DNA of 64,000 bases from JAVBTT01 sp031556035. Lineage in GTDB: Bacteria; Bacillota; Clostridia; Oscillospirales; UBA929. Shown here piece by piece: positions 43,708 to 52,169 of this stretch. The notes under the pieces are model-generated. The model was not told the DNA's origin. It was given only the letters and a program-made list of their open reading frames with translations, and did not search any database. Position 1 is the first letter of the stretch. Every line of letters begins with the position of its first letter. Both the position numbers and the translations under genes were made by a program. The stretch lies in assembly GCA_031556035.1 (NCBI GenBank), contig JAVBTT010000029.1, forward strand, positions 10,965 to 74,964, in the 5' to 3' direction.

Positions 43708-43768
43708 AATATTACTCCGGCAAATCAAGCCTGCCTAATTTACCGCTGATAAGTGCCGGAGTAATATT
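43708..43768 (+). repeat. Inverted-repeat element, copy 2
   Basis: Perfect 15-bp arms AATATTACTCCGGCA (43708-43722) and TGCCGGAGTAATATT (43754-43768) around a 31-base loop, starting two bases after the maf stop codon. Twelve bases separate it from copy 1. Confidence 0.65.
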
Positions 43769-43770
43769 TG

Positions 43771-44355
43771 TTATTCTTCCGCGAAGGGGTCTATCCCCAG
43801 AGACGCCAGCATGCGTCCCAGACGGAACAGCGGCATCCCCACAACGTTGTAAAAATCCCCCTCTACCTTTTCGCACAGCAGTGCCCCGCGCTCCTGGACG
43901 CCGTAAGCGCCCGCCTTGTCCAGCGGCTCGCCTGTATTTATATATGCCTCTATCTCCTCCGAGGTCATGGGGCGCATGAGCACCGAGGTGGCCTCGCACT
44001 CGGTGGCGATCTCACCGCCGCGAATAACGGTCACTCCGGTATACACGGTATGCCACGCGCCGGACAGCATCGTCAGCATATTAAAGGCGTCCGCCTCGTC
44101 CGCCGGCTTGCCGAGTATGTTGCCGTCAAAGCAGACGACAGTGTCTCCGGCGATAACGACGTCGTCCTGGTCGCAGCCCTCGGCGACGCTCTCCGCCTTC
44201 TTGCGTGACCAGTAAGCCGCCAGATCATCCGGAGGCATTCCGGGCATGGGTCCTTCCTCAACCTTCGGAGACACTATTTTGACATTGTCAAAGCCTATGC
44301 GGTGTATAAGCTCCTGTCTGCGCGGAGACGACGAGGCCAAAATAATTCTGCCCAT
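43771..44355 (-). CDS. maf: Maf-family nucleotide pyrophosphatase
   Basis: 194 residues. House-cleaning pyrophosphatase acting on modified or canonical pyrimidine nucleotides (dTTP/UTP type). The N-terminal LASSSPRRQELI signature, the conserved GDTVV (~69-73) and the KAGAYGVQERGA segment are clear. AAGGGGAG lies before ATG 44355. It sits between a U32 peptidase gene and the mre genes, a frequent position. Confidence 0.93.
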   Translation of the reverse strand: MGRIILASSSPRRQELIHRIGFDNVKIVSPKVEEGPMPGMPPDDLAAYWSRKKAESVAEGCDQDDVVIAGDTVVCFDGNILGKPADEADAFNMLTMLSGAWHTVYTGVTVIRGGEIATECEATSVLMRPMTSEEIEAYINTGEPLDKAGAYGVQERGALLCEKVEGDFYNVVGMPLFRLGRMLASLGIDPFAEE

Positions 44356-44382
44356 TCAAAACTCCCCTTAAAAAGCTAAAAG

Positions 44383-46344
44383 TCAAAAGAATATGTTTTT
44401 TGGAGGCGACCTTTTACCCTGGGCGGGCTCCTCGCGTATATAAAAGCCGGTGTACGCGCTGTTGGGCGCGTAACGGCCCTCTCCCAAAAACCTCTCGGCT
44501 ACCTGTACGACCTCACGGTTGTTTTCTGTGGTGAATACAAGCCTCCCGGCCCAAAGCCCTATCCCGGCCCAAAGGGCACGGTGCGTCGCCATCCAAAGCT
44601 TGCCGGCGCCGTACACAAGGCTTCTGTGCCCGCTCTCGCGCACAACCGGACACCTTCGGCCCTCTTCGTCCACAAGCTCTACCGTACCGTCGCAGCGACA
44701 CAGGCCAGAGGGTGTCTTTATCAGACAGCGCTCAGACAGCAGCAGCGGCAGCCGGCCGTATACCATCAGCTCTGTATCAATACTGTGGGAGATATCAGCT
44801 AATGCGTCAAGCCCTAGCCCCATCGTCAGCATTACCGACATATAGCCTCTTTGTTTGTACTCCTTAAGCGCCTGAGAGTTTGCGCAATAAAACTCGCCCC
44901 GCACTCCAAAACCCGACGAGACAGCAAGCTCCGCGTGCCCCGGATTGTACACAAGCGCCTGGGACACACCCATCGCCCGCGCCTCCCTGAGCTTTTCCAG
45001 CACCTCCTGGGTCTCGGAGTCATGTATGACGCGCGGCATAGCAGCCGCAACAGCAATACCTGAGCGGCAAAGCGCCTGAGTTTTTTCAGGGCTGGCGCAG
45101 AGCTCGGCAAGTGGAATATACACGCATGCGGGACGCATCGCCAAAAGCTCCCCGGACAGCTGGCGCATTCCGGAAAGCTGCACGGTCACCTCCGGCTGCT
45201 CCCTGCGCGGCAACAGCTTGACCCCCGCGTGATAGCGCCCCTTGCTTCTTTCGGGCGGAGCGGTTCTCACCTCGTCCAGCTTGGCGAGCAGCTCCTTCTT
45301 CATATCGCGCAGGGCGGAGAGCGAAATGTTCAGCCCCGGGCGCAGACGCGTCCGGGCCTCCTCGCATCTGTATGGAGTACCTGACGTTTTATAGAGCTGC
45401 GTGTTCACCTCCGCGTCCAAAAGCTCAGTCACGGAAGGAACCGGCACCGATCCCGATATGACCTCGGTGTTGCCGCGGTCGTCGTTTACGGCGAGTCTGA
45501 CTGGCTCCCCGCGCTCAATAAGACAGTAAAAGCGCACCGGCACTCTCTGGCGCTCGGACGGATTGGCTCCAACGTCCTCCCCGCCTGATAACAGCCCTCT
45601 GGCCTTCCCGATCAAAGCCGTATCCGGACGCCGCTCCCCGACACCTAATAATACACCATTGGCTGGTAAAATAATGTCGTTATCACTCGAAATACTGACA
45701 GCAGCAACGCCTGCGGCAGCAAGCGCCGGAAGCTCCGGCAGCAGATTTATGAGCTTGGGCTCAAGCGGAGTATCGTCGGCCTTGCCGTCGTATCCGTACC
45801 GCTTGCGGCAGAGAAGCCTGCACTCCCCCCCGTCCTGATCCCCTAAAAAACACGGAAGCCCCCCCGACATCGGGCACTGACGCCCATACGCGGCAACCTG
45901 CGTTTCAACGGGCGAGCTGCGGCATATATACCGTATCTCGTCCATCGGCAGCCCCGGCTCAAGCAAGGCCCGGCGCGCCCCCGCCTCAGCCGCGATCCGC
46001 ACCCCGCCGAGATTGTGTATCCCGCCAGCGAGGTGCAGCTCAATATCCGGAGCGGCCATTTTTATCATCCGCGCAACGCCATAATCCGAGGCGAGCGCGG
46101 CGTCCAGTCCCCACAAGTAGAGCTTCGCGAGCTTGCCCGCGAGTTCGGTTATGCGGCTGTCGGTCATGCGCCCCGACAAATCCAGTATTGTTTTAACGCT
46201 TCTTCTGCGGCAGTATCTGACCGCATCCGCCATTGACGTCCCCTGAGCTCCATCCCACAGGCGCAATAAAAGCTCGTCCGCCCCCGCCTGAACGGCGGAG
46301 ACAGCCGAGTCATATCCAGGAACCGCCGTCTGAAGACTTATCAT
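44383..46344 (-). CDS. U32-family peptidase-like protein (DUF3656-containing)
   Basis: 653 residues. The N-terminal TIM-barrel-like region (~1-230) contains the U32 pattern including LAGGIHNLGG and a four-cysteine cluster CPMSGGLPCFLG..GECRLLC (~156-180), which in relatives participates in tRNA hydroxylation (TrhP/RlhA type) rather than proteolysis. The middle resembles DUF3656, and the C-terminal third has a second barrel with further cysteines. Its ATG overlaps the zapA stop by four bases (ATGA). Molecular role is inferred: RNA-modifying hydroxylase or collagenase-like peptidase. Confidence 0.82.
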   Translation of the reverse strand: MISLQTAVPGYDSAVSAVQAGADELLLRLWDGAQGTSMADAVRYCRRRSVKTILDLSGRMTDSRITELAGKLAKLYLWGLDAALASDYGVARMIKMAAPDIELHLAGGIHNLGGVRIAAEAGARRALLEPGLPMDEIRYICRSSPVETQVAAYGRQCPMSGGLPCFLGDQDGGECRLLCRKRYGYDGKADDTPLEPKLINLLPELPALAAAGVAAVSISSDNDIILPANGVLLGVGERRPDTALIGKARGLLSGGEDVGANPSERQRVPVRFYCLIERGEPVRLAVNDDRGNTEVISGSVPVPSVTELLDAEVNTQLYKTSGTPYRCEEARTRLRPGLNISLSALRDMKKELLAKLDEVRTAPPERSKGRYHAGVKLLPRREQPEVTVQLSGMRQLSGELLAMRPACVYIPLAELCASPEKTQALCRSGIAVAAAMPRVIHDSETQEVLEKLREARAMGVSQALVYNPGHAELAVSSGFGVRGEFYCANSQALKEYKQRGYMSVMLTMGLGLDALADISHSIDTELMVYGRLPLLLSERCLIKTPSGLCRCDGTVELVDEEGRRCPVVRESGHRSLVYGAGKLWMATHRALWAGIGLWAGRLVFTTENNREVVQVAERFLGEGRYAPNSAYTGFYIREEPAQGKRSPPKNIFF

Positions 46345-46658
46345 TTGCCGCCCGAACGCTGCCGGGAGAGCTCACGCCTTGTGTCCGCAAGCTCCTGCTT
46401 TAGCTTGTGCAGCTCGTCCAGGCAGCTCTTGACCTGTCCCCTCAGATGATCGGAATCATCCTCCGCCTTTCGAAAGCGGTCGGCCAGATTAATGCAGGCT
46501 AAAATCGCGGCGTGCGAAAGGGAGAGATGCGCCTCGCCGGTTATGTTCTTGATCTCTTCATCCACTATTGCTGCAATCTGGCGGACGTAAACGGGATCCT
46601 CCTCGGATATCAGTGTGTATTCCTGCCCCGCAACGTCCACCGTCACACGGTTTTTCAA
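46341..46658 (-). CDS. zapA: Cell division protein ZapA
   Basis: 105 residues. FtsZ-ring bundling protein: N-terminal KNRVTVDVAGQEYTLISEED and a C-terminal coiled coil (KLKQELADTRRELSRQ). I favour TTG 46658, placed 5 bases after AGAGGTGG; GTG 46667 in the same frame would overlap that ribosome site. It overlaps the U32 peptidase gene by 4 bases, so the two are co-translated. Confidence 0.85.
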   Translation of the reverse strand: MKNRVTVDVAGQEYTLISEEDPVYVRQIAAIVDEEIKNITGEAHLSLSHAAILACINLADRFRKAEDDSDHLRGQVKSCLDELHKLKQELADTRRELSRQRSGGK

Positions 46659-46692
46659 CTTGTCCACCTCTGTCGGTCGTTATGTTAACTGC

Positions 46693-46793
46693 ATTGCTGT
46701 ACAAACGTGTACAGCAATATTTAAATGATAATCATCTTAATGCGCCATGCGGCCTTGTGTTTATCGTAGCGCGCTGGGGCGCATGATGATTAT
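46693..46793. other. Two hairpins between rpe and zapA
   Basis: First, an 11-bp stem ATTGCTGTACA/TGTACAGCAAT with a 4-base loop (46693-46718). Second, ATAATCATC..ATGCGCC (46728-46746) pairs with GGCGCAT-GATGATTAT (46778-46793), a 16-bp stem with a 3-base bulge. They lie upstream of zapA and downstream of rpe, so may terminate rpe or regulate zapA. Confidence 0.5.
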
Positions 46794-46846
46794 AGCATTA
46801 ATTGTAGTTCGTGTATAGAGCGCGTCGCGTTATCATTGTTAAACAG

Positions 46847-47509
46847 TCAACCGGCGGGAAACAGCGCCACAAAATCCGCCGCACGGCGCTCAATATCCTC
46901 CGCGCCGAAAACTGAGCTCCCGGCAACCAGGATATTCGCCCCCGCTCGCACGCAAGACGGCGCGTTTTCCAGCGTCACGCCGCCGTCCACCTGCAGATCC
47001 ACCGGCCTCCCGGAGAGTATGGCGCGCATCCCTGAGATTCTCTCAAGGCTCCCTGGAAGAAAGCTCTGCCCGCCGTATCCCGGCTCAACTGTCATCAGCA
47101 GAACCATGTCCACATGGTTAATATACGGAATCACCGTGTCGAGCGGAGTTTTAGGCTTTAGGGTTACGGCGGCTCGCAGCCCCTTGGCGCGCACATCCGC
47201 CAGGAGGTTAATAAGTATTTCAGGAGTTTCCGTCTCAACATGCACATTTATACCGGCCGCCCCCGCCTTTATAAAGGGCCCGGCGAACATGGACGGCTTA
47301 TCAACCATCAGGTGCACATCCTGCGGTAGCTTCGAAGCCTTGGAAATCCCTGCCGAGATATGCGGACCGAAGCTGAGGTTGGGCACAAAATGCCCGTCCA
47401 TTATATCAACATGCAGAAGTCCGGCCCCTCCCGCTTCGGCTGCGGCAATATCGGAGGCGAGGTTAGCAGGATTGGCGGCGAGCAGGGACGGAGCCAGCAC
47501 ATAGCGCAT
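46847..47509 (-). CDS. rpe: Ribulose-phosphate 3-epimerase
   Basis: 220 residues, TIM barrel. Interconverts ribulose-5-phosphate and xylulose-5-phosphate. Motifs: LAPSLLAAN (~5-13), VDIMDGHFVPNLSFGP (~36-51, metal ligands), HLMV, MTVEPGYGGQSF and VDGGV. ATG 47509 is chosen because GAGAGGAG is ~11 bases upstream; the ATG at 47530 lies only 5 bases past the glgP stop, without a ribosome site. Probably co-transcribed with glgP. Confidence 0.92.
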   Translation of the reverse strand: MRYVLAPSLLAANPANLASDIAAAEAGGAGLLHVDIMDGHFVPNLSFGPHISAGISKASKLPQDVHLMVDKPSMFAGPFIKAGAAGINVHVETETPEILINLLADVRAKGLRAAVTLKPKTPLDTVIPYINHVDMVLLMTVEPGYGGQSFLPGSLERISGMRAILSGRPVDLQVDGGVTLENAPSCVRAGANILVAGSSVFGAEDIERRAADFVALFPAG

Positions 47510-47535
47510 CCGGCCGTCAACTCCTCTCATTGTTT

Positions 47536-49965
47536 TTAAAAATGAAACTTATCAAGCCGCCATATGTCCCTGGCGTACTGGGAGATCGTGTTGTCCGAGG
47601 AGAAGCAGCCGCTGTGAGCGATATTAACGAGCGACATGGCGTTCCATCTGTCCCTGTCCAAATAGGCTTCGGCGAGCTTATTCTGCACAGCAACATAGCT
47701 GTCGAAGTCCTTCAGGACAAAGAACTCGTCATTATAGTCGGTCAAGCTTCTCAATATGCCCACAAACTCGTCAACGGGCACCCGCTGGCTCAGACCGCCG
47801 CGCATCAGCTCAAAGGCCCGTTTCAGGCGCTCATCGTTCTCCAAAACGTCCACCGCGCGGTAATTCCCGTTGGCGTAGTAATTGAGCACCTCGTCAACCG
47901 TCAGGCCAAATCTGAAAAAATTCTCTTCACCAACCAGATCGGCTATCTCAATATTCGCCCCGTCGCCGGTGCCGACTGTCAACGCCCCGTTCATCATAAA
48001 CTTCATATTCGAGGTGCCGGACGCCTCCTTCGAGGCCGTAGAAATCTGCTCGCTCACCTCCGCCGCCGGAAAGATGTGCTCGGCAAGCCTTATGCCGTAG
48101 TTTTCCAAGAAGAAGCAGGCGAGTTTCCCCTTGCACCTTGGCTCAGACTCTATCGCCTGGGAAAGCTCAGCGGCAAGTTTTATCACACTCTTGGCGTAAT
48201 AATAGCTGGGCGCGGCTTTGCCTGCCAGCAAGAAAGTCCTTGGCGGCCCTATGTCTATCCCATTTTTTACCTGATCAAAGAGGTACATTATATGAAGCAG
48301 GTTCAGAAGCTGTCTCTTGTACGCGTGAATCCGCTTTACCTGGAAGTCGAAAATGGAATCCGGATCCGCGCTAATGCCATATTTCTCCTTCAACATATTC
48401 GAAAATGCGATCTTGTTATCCCTCTTAATTCGTCCCAACGCGCCCAGAACCTGCTTATCGCCCTTAAAGCGCGTCATAAAGCGCATCTGAACGGGATCCC
48501 TTATCCACTGCATTCCGATGTTCTCGGAGATGAGCTCGGACAGGCTCGGATTGCTCTTTAAAAGCCAGCGGCGGTGTGTTATCCCGTTTGTCTTGTTATT
48601 GAACTTCTCGGGATAGTACTCATAAAATTCCCGCAGCACAACGCTTTTTAGAAGCTCGGAATGCACCGCCGCGACTCCGTTGACGCTGAAGGAGCCGACT
48701 ATCGCGAGATGCGCCATGCGTATCTGCCCGTCTCCGATTATCGCCATACGCGACACCCGGTCCAAATCCTGGGGATATACTTTCATAAGCTCCGCGCAGA
48801 AACGCCTGTTGAGCTCGTCTGCTATCATATGTATGCGGGGAAGCAGCTCCCGGAAGGTGTCCTCAGGCCATTTTTCAAGCGCCTCCGGCATTATCGTGTG
48901 ATTGGTGTAGGCAATCGTGCTTTTTGTTACCTCCCAGGCCTCGTCCCAGCCGAAGCCCTCCTCGTCCATCAGTATGCGCATCAGCTCAAGCACCGCCAGC
49001 GCCGGGTGCGTGTCGTTTATCTGGATGCAAATGAATTCAGCGAAGCGGGAGAGATCGCTGTGGTTTTTCTTGTAACGCCGCACTATGCTCTGAAGCCCGG
49101 CCGAAACGAAGAAGTACTGCTGCTTAAGCCTGAGCTGGCGGTTTTTATAGTTGCTGTCGTCAGGATACAGAACCTCGGATATCGCCTCGACCGCGTAACG
49201 GTTCGATACAGCGTTTATATGCTCACCGCGGGAAAAGCTCGCGAAGTCGAAAAGCTGATCCACAGCCTCCGCGCTCCAAAGGCGCAGGGTATTGACGACA
49301 TTGCCTTTATACCCCAAAATCGGCATGTCATACGGAACCGCCATGACAGGCAGGTAGTTCTCATGTATGAATCTGGGATTCCCCTTGTTGTCCAGCTCGC
49401 TTCGGATGTTCCCGCCGAACTTCACCATAACGGCCTTGTCCGATTTGCGGATTTCCCAGACATTGCTCTCCCTGAGCCAGTTGTCCGGAAGCTCAACCTG
49501 ATAGCCGTCTACAATTTTTTGGGAGAACAGACCATATTTATACCTTATGCCGCAGCCATGGCCGGGAAGCTGCAATGCAGCCAGCGAATCCAAAAAGCAT
49601 GCGGCGAGCCGCCCCAGACCGCCGTTTCCCAGTCCAGCGTCGGGTTCAGCGTCTATAAGCTCCCCCAGGCTCAGCCCCATCTCCTTGAGACCCTGCTCAC
49701 AGGCCTCGCGAACCCCGAGATAGATCAAATTGGATTCAAGAAACTGCCCAACCAAAAATTCAAGCGAAAAATAATATACCTGACGGGTCTCCCTCGCGAG
49801 ATAGGCGCTGTTCGTATCCATCCACCGCTCGTTGATCTCCTCGCTCAGCAGCGAGGCAAGGGCAATATAGCGGTCATTTACCGAGGATTCCTCAAGAGAC
49901 TTTCCGAACAAGCTGTTGATCTTGCGTTTAAAATCCCTTTTGAACGCGGTTTTGGTGGTGAACAT
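47536..49965 (-). CDS. glgP: Glycogen/maltodextrin phosphorylase
   Basis: 809 residues, full length for the GT35 family. Phosphorolysis of alpha-1,4-glucan to glucose-1-phosphate with pyridoxal phosphate. The cofactor lysine lies in EASGTSNMKFMMNGALTVGT; GNGGLGRLAACFLDS near residue 110 is also diagnostic. Own promoter at 50015-50043. Glycogen use fits a fermentative spore former. Confidence 0.95.
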   Translation of the reverse strand: MFTTKTAFKRDFKRKINSLFGKSLEESSVNDRYIALASLLSEEINERWMDTNSAYLARETRQVYYFSLEFLVGQFLESNLIYLGVREACEQGLKEMGLSLGELIDAEPDAGLGNGGLGRLAACFLDSLAALQLPGHGCGIRYKYGLFSQKIVDGYQVELPDNWLRESNVWEIRKSDKAVMVKFGGNIRSELDNKGNPRFIHENYLPVMAVPYDMPILGYKGNVVNTLRLWSAEAVDQLFDFASFSRGEHINAVSNRYAVEAISEVLYPDDSNYKNRQLRLKQQYFFVSAGLQSIVRRYKKNHSDLSRFAEFICIQINDTHPALAVLELMRILMDEEGFGWDEAWEVTKSTIAYTNHTIMPEALEKWPEDTFRELLPRIHMIADELNRRFCAELMKVYPQDLDRVSRMAIIGDGQIRMAHLAIVGSFSVNGVAAVHSELLKSVVLREFYEYYPEKFNNKTNGITHRRWLLKSNPSLSELISENIGMQWIRDPVQMRFMTRFKGDKQVLGALGRIKRDNKIAFSNMLKEKYGISADPDSIFDFQVKRIHAYKRQLLNLLHIMYLFDQVKNGIDIGPPRTFLLAGKAAPSYYYAKSVIKLAAELSQAIESEPRCKGKLACFFLENYGIRLAEHIFPAAEVSEQISTASKEASGTSNMKFMMNGALTVGTGDGANIEIADLVGEENFFRFGLTVDEVLNYYANGNYRAVDVLENDERLKRAFELMRGGLSQRVPVDEFVGILRSLTDYNDEFFVLKDFDSYVAVQNKLAEAYLDRDRWNAMSLVNIAHSGCFSSDNTISQYARDIWRLDKFHF

Positions 49966-50014
49966 CCAATCAAATCCTCTCGTTGGTTTTGATCCCGCGA
50001 CGCTTTCCCGGACA

Positions 50015-50043
50015 ATTATAGCAAATAGCTTACAATATTACAA
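50015..50043 (-). promoter_or_regulatory. glgP promoter
   Basis: Minus-strand -35 TTGTAA (50043-50038), 17-base spacer, -10 TATAAT (50020-50015). GAGAGGA precedes the ATG. Confidence 0.6.
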
Positions 50044-50112
50044 GCATTCTGTCGCAAATCGGCGGTTTATGAGGAAAAAGAGGTCGGCTCGTTGTGGAGG
50101 GAAGAAACACAT

Positions 50113-50158
50113 AATCCGAACCGCTCGCCAAGCATCCCATTGGCAAAGGGTTCGGATT
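50113..50158. terminator. Hairpin after the 50.2-kb coiled-coil gene
   Basis: AATCCGAACC/GGTTCGGATT 10-bp stem with an inner GCCAA/TTGGC stem. On plus it is followed by GTTTTTAT; on minus by a weaker T-rich stretch. It lies just beyond the stop of the minus-strand gene. Confidence 0.55.
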
Positions 50159-50167
50159 GTTTTTATA

Positions 50168-50629
50168 CTATTTCTTTGCCGCTGTGCGAAACTCCACCCT
50201 GGACTGGCGTATTTCGTTCAGCGCGGCGTGAATGGCGTCCTCGGTCCGCTTCATAGTGTTGTCGACATACTCGTTTGTGGCCTTGCGCAGCTCCCGAGTC
50301 TTGGCCTCAGCCTGCGCGATCATGTCGCTTGCCTTCTGACGGGCGACCGTAAGCACCTCCTCCTGATTCACAAGACGCCTGGCCTGCTCCTCGGCGGCGC
50401 GGCGCGTAACCTCGGCCTCGCGCTTGGCCTTGGCGATAATCTGCGCCTCCTCCTCGGCTATGCGCTTGGCCTCCTTTATGTAGCCCGGCATAGCCGCGTT
50501 TATCTCGTCCAGTAGCGCCAGAGCCTTGTCCTTGTCAACGACGCAGCGGTCGTTCCCAAGCGGTATGGTAAACGCGTCCTGAAGCATATCGTAGAGCATG
50601 CTCAAAAGGTCCTCAACATCACGCGCCAT
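50168..50629 (-). CDS. Coiled-coil protein of unknown function (ATPase-stalk/DivIVA-like)
   Basis: 153 residues, almost entirely helical and charged; residues ~50-125 form a continuous coiled coil rich in A, E, K and R (EEEAQIIAKAKREAEVTRRA). This resembles V-ATPase subunit H-like or DivIVA-like proteins, commonly found near rsmD-coaD in Clostridia. AGGAGGG precedes ATG 50629. No membrane segment. Function not known. Confidence 0.7.
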   Translation of the reverse strand: MARDVEDLLSMLYDMLQDAFTIPLGNDRCVVDKDKALALLDEINAAMPGYIKEAKRIAEEEAQIIAKAKREAEVTRRAAEEQARRLVNQEEVLTVARQKASDMIAQAEAKTRELRKATNEYVDNTMKRTEDAIHAALNEIRQSRVEFRTAAKK

Positions 50630-50681
50630 ATAAAATCCCTCCTAAATCACGCCGTCAGGTATTAGACAGGTATTATTGGTC

Positions 50682-51122
50682 TCACGCCCTTCCGGGTATC
50701 GTTTCAAGCTCAGATACAATATAGTCCCTGTCCTCCTGCTTGGCGATATCTGCGCTGGCCTTCAACGCTTGCTCCCTATACCCGGCGGAACTGTCAAAAT
50801 CCCCGCACACAGCGCAGGCCCGCGCACAGGCTTCGTAGGCAAACGCCAAATCCAGACCACCTATGGAGTTTTCAAGACAGAGTTCGAGCGAGAGTTTCCC
50901 GTGATAGAGCGCGGACTCGCCCAGCCCGGCGATGGAATAAACATGTGAAACCTGCCACTCACTTCTTGCGAAGTTCAGCGGGGTCCCCACCTGCCTCCAG
51001 TGATAAGCCGAGGCATGCGCCGTGTGGATCATCTCAAGGGTTTCCTCTCCAGTCCTGCACTTATTGTCTATAAAATCCCAGGTCTTGTTGAAGCACTCAA
51101 TTCCCATCGCCTTGTGATCCAT
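50682..51122 (-). CDS. Hypothetical helical-repeat protein
   Basis: 146 residues, predicted all-alpha with TPR-like paired helices (e.g. SEWQVSHVYSIAGLGESALYHGK and FAYEACARACAVCGDFDSS). Soluble, no signal peptide. Start ATG 51122 has AAAGGGAG upstream; an upstream in-frame ATG overlaps coaD. I do not recognise a family with known activity. It sits between coaD and the coiled-coil gene in the same orientation. Confidence 0.65.
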   Translation of the reverse strand: MDHKAMGIECFNKTWDFIDNKCRTGEETLEMIHTAHASAYHWRQVGTPLNFARSEWQVSHVYSIAGLGESALYHGKLSLELCLENSIGGLDLAFAYEACARACAVCGDFDSSAGYREQALKASADIAKQEDRDYIVSELETIPGRA

Positions 51123-51136
51123 AAAAGCTCTCCCTT

Positions 51137-51622
51137 TCAAGTTGTCTGATGAATGCACTCAAGCAGGTCCGGCAGGATGACCGGAGGCACGAACCCCGAA
51201 ATATCCCCGCCCATAGATCCAATTTCCCTGATCATGCTTGAGCTCAAATACTGGAAATGCTCCCCGGAGGTGAGAAACACCGTGTCAAGAGACGGGTTGA
51301 GCTTTCGGTTTATAAGAGCCATCTGAAATTCGTGCTCAAAGTCCGATATCGCGCGCAGCCCCTTGACGACTACAACCGCGCCCTGCTCCTTTGCGTAGTC
51401 TGCCAGCAGCTTCTCCGAGGAGTCCACCGACACGTTCGGCAGGTGCGCCACAGCCTTGCGCAGCAGCTCCACCCGCCTGCCCGCGCTGAGCCAACAGCTT
51501 TTGCTCGGGTTATGCAGCACCGCCACCAGGACACTGTCAAATATGAGCGCGGCCCGCTCAATTATATCCAGATGACCCGATGTAACAGGGTCAAAGCTTC
51601 CGGGACAAATCGCTTTTTTCAT
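51137..51622 (-). CDS. coaD: Phosphopantetheine adenylyltransferase
   Basis: 161 residues. Penultimate step of coenzyme A synthesis. PGSFDPVTSGHLDII (~6-20) holds the (T/H)xGH nucleotidyltransferase motif; VVKGLRAISDFEHE and the YLSSSMIREI segment are typical. ATG 51622 has GGCGGAG upstream. It overlaps rsmD by 32 bases. The rsmD-coaD pairing is widespread in Bacillota. Confidence 0.94.
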   Translation of the reverse strand: MKKAICPGSFDPVTSGHLDIIERAALIFDSVLVAVLHNPSKSCWLSAGRRVELLRKAVAHLPNVSVDSSEKLLADYAKEQGAVVVVKGLRAISDFEHEFQMALINRKLNPSLDTVFLTSGEHFQYLSSSMIREIGSMGGDISGFVPPVILPDLLECIHQTT

Positions 51623-52169
51623 CAACACTCCGCCTGTGGTACAGTGACACAAGCGTCCTCCCGTATGTGTAGGTTCGGCCAGGCGCGTACTTTTCCGCCG
51701 CCTCGGGCAGAGCGGTATCAGCGCCGCATTCACCGAGTATTATACCACCCTCCCGGCAGATGTCAAATGACATTATCGCGGCCAGTGTTTTCGCGAACAG
51801 CCGCGTGCCATATGGAGGGTCAAGAAATATCAGGTCAAATTTTTCTTTTTGCGAGCCAATAAAACCTAACGCGTCCCCTGTCACAACCCTCGCCCTGTCC
51901 GAAAAACCGGTGGCGGAGAGATTCTTTCGTATGACCTCCGTCGCCTTGGGCGACATATCCAGAAAGGTGGCGGACGCCGCCCCCCTGCTCAGCGACTCAA
52001 TCCCCATCTGGCCGCTGCCTGAAAAGAGGTCGAGCACGTCCCGCCCCTCTATGTCAAACTGAACAATGTTGAAAACAGATTCCTTCACCCGGTCGGTCGT
52101 GGGCCTCGTGTCGTCGCCCGGCAGGGTAATCAGCTTCCTGCCCTTGGCGATCCCGGCGATTATTCTCAT
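51591..52169 (-). CDS. rsmD: 16S rRNA (guanine-966-N2) methyltransferase
   Basis: 192 residues. SAM-binding VLDLFSGSGQMGIESLSRG (~44-62) and catalytic LDPPYG (~116-121). Methylates 16S rRNA. It overlaps uvrC by four bases upstream and coaD by 32 downstream, forming a tightly packed operon. Confidence 0.93.
   Translation of the reverse strand: MRIIAGIAKGRKLITLPGDDTRPTTDRVKESVFNIVQFDIEGRDVLDLFSGSGQMGIESLSRGAASATFLDMSPKATEVIRKNLSATGFSDRARVVTGDALGFIGSQKEKFDLIFLDPPYGTRLFAKTLAAIMSFDICREGGIILGECGADTALPEAAEKYAPGRTYTYGRTLVSLYHRRSVDEKSDLSRKL

Noticed and set aside
43639..43768. Paired inverted repeats as integron attC sites
   Set aside because: No GTTRRRY/RYYYAAC core sites and no integrase or cassette arrangement is visible.
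48661..49992. Long plus-strand open frame opposite glgP
   Set aside because: Antisense shadow of glycogen phosphorylase; no ribosome site and no protein-like pattern.
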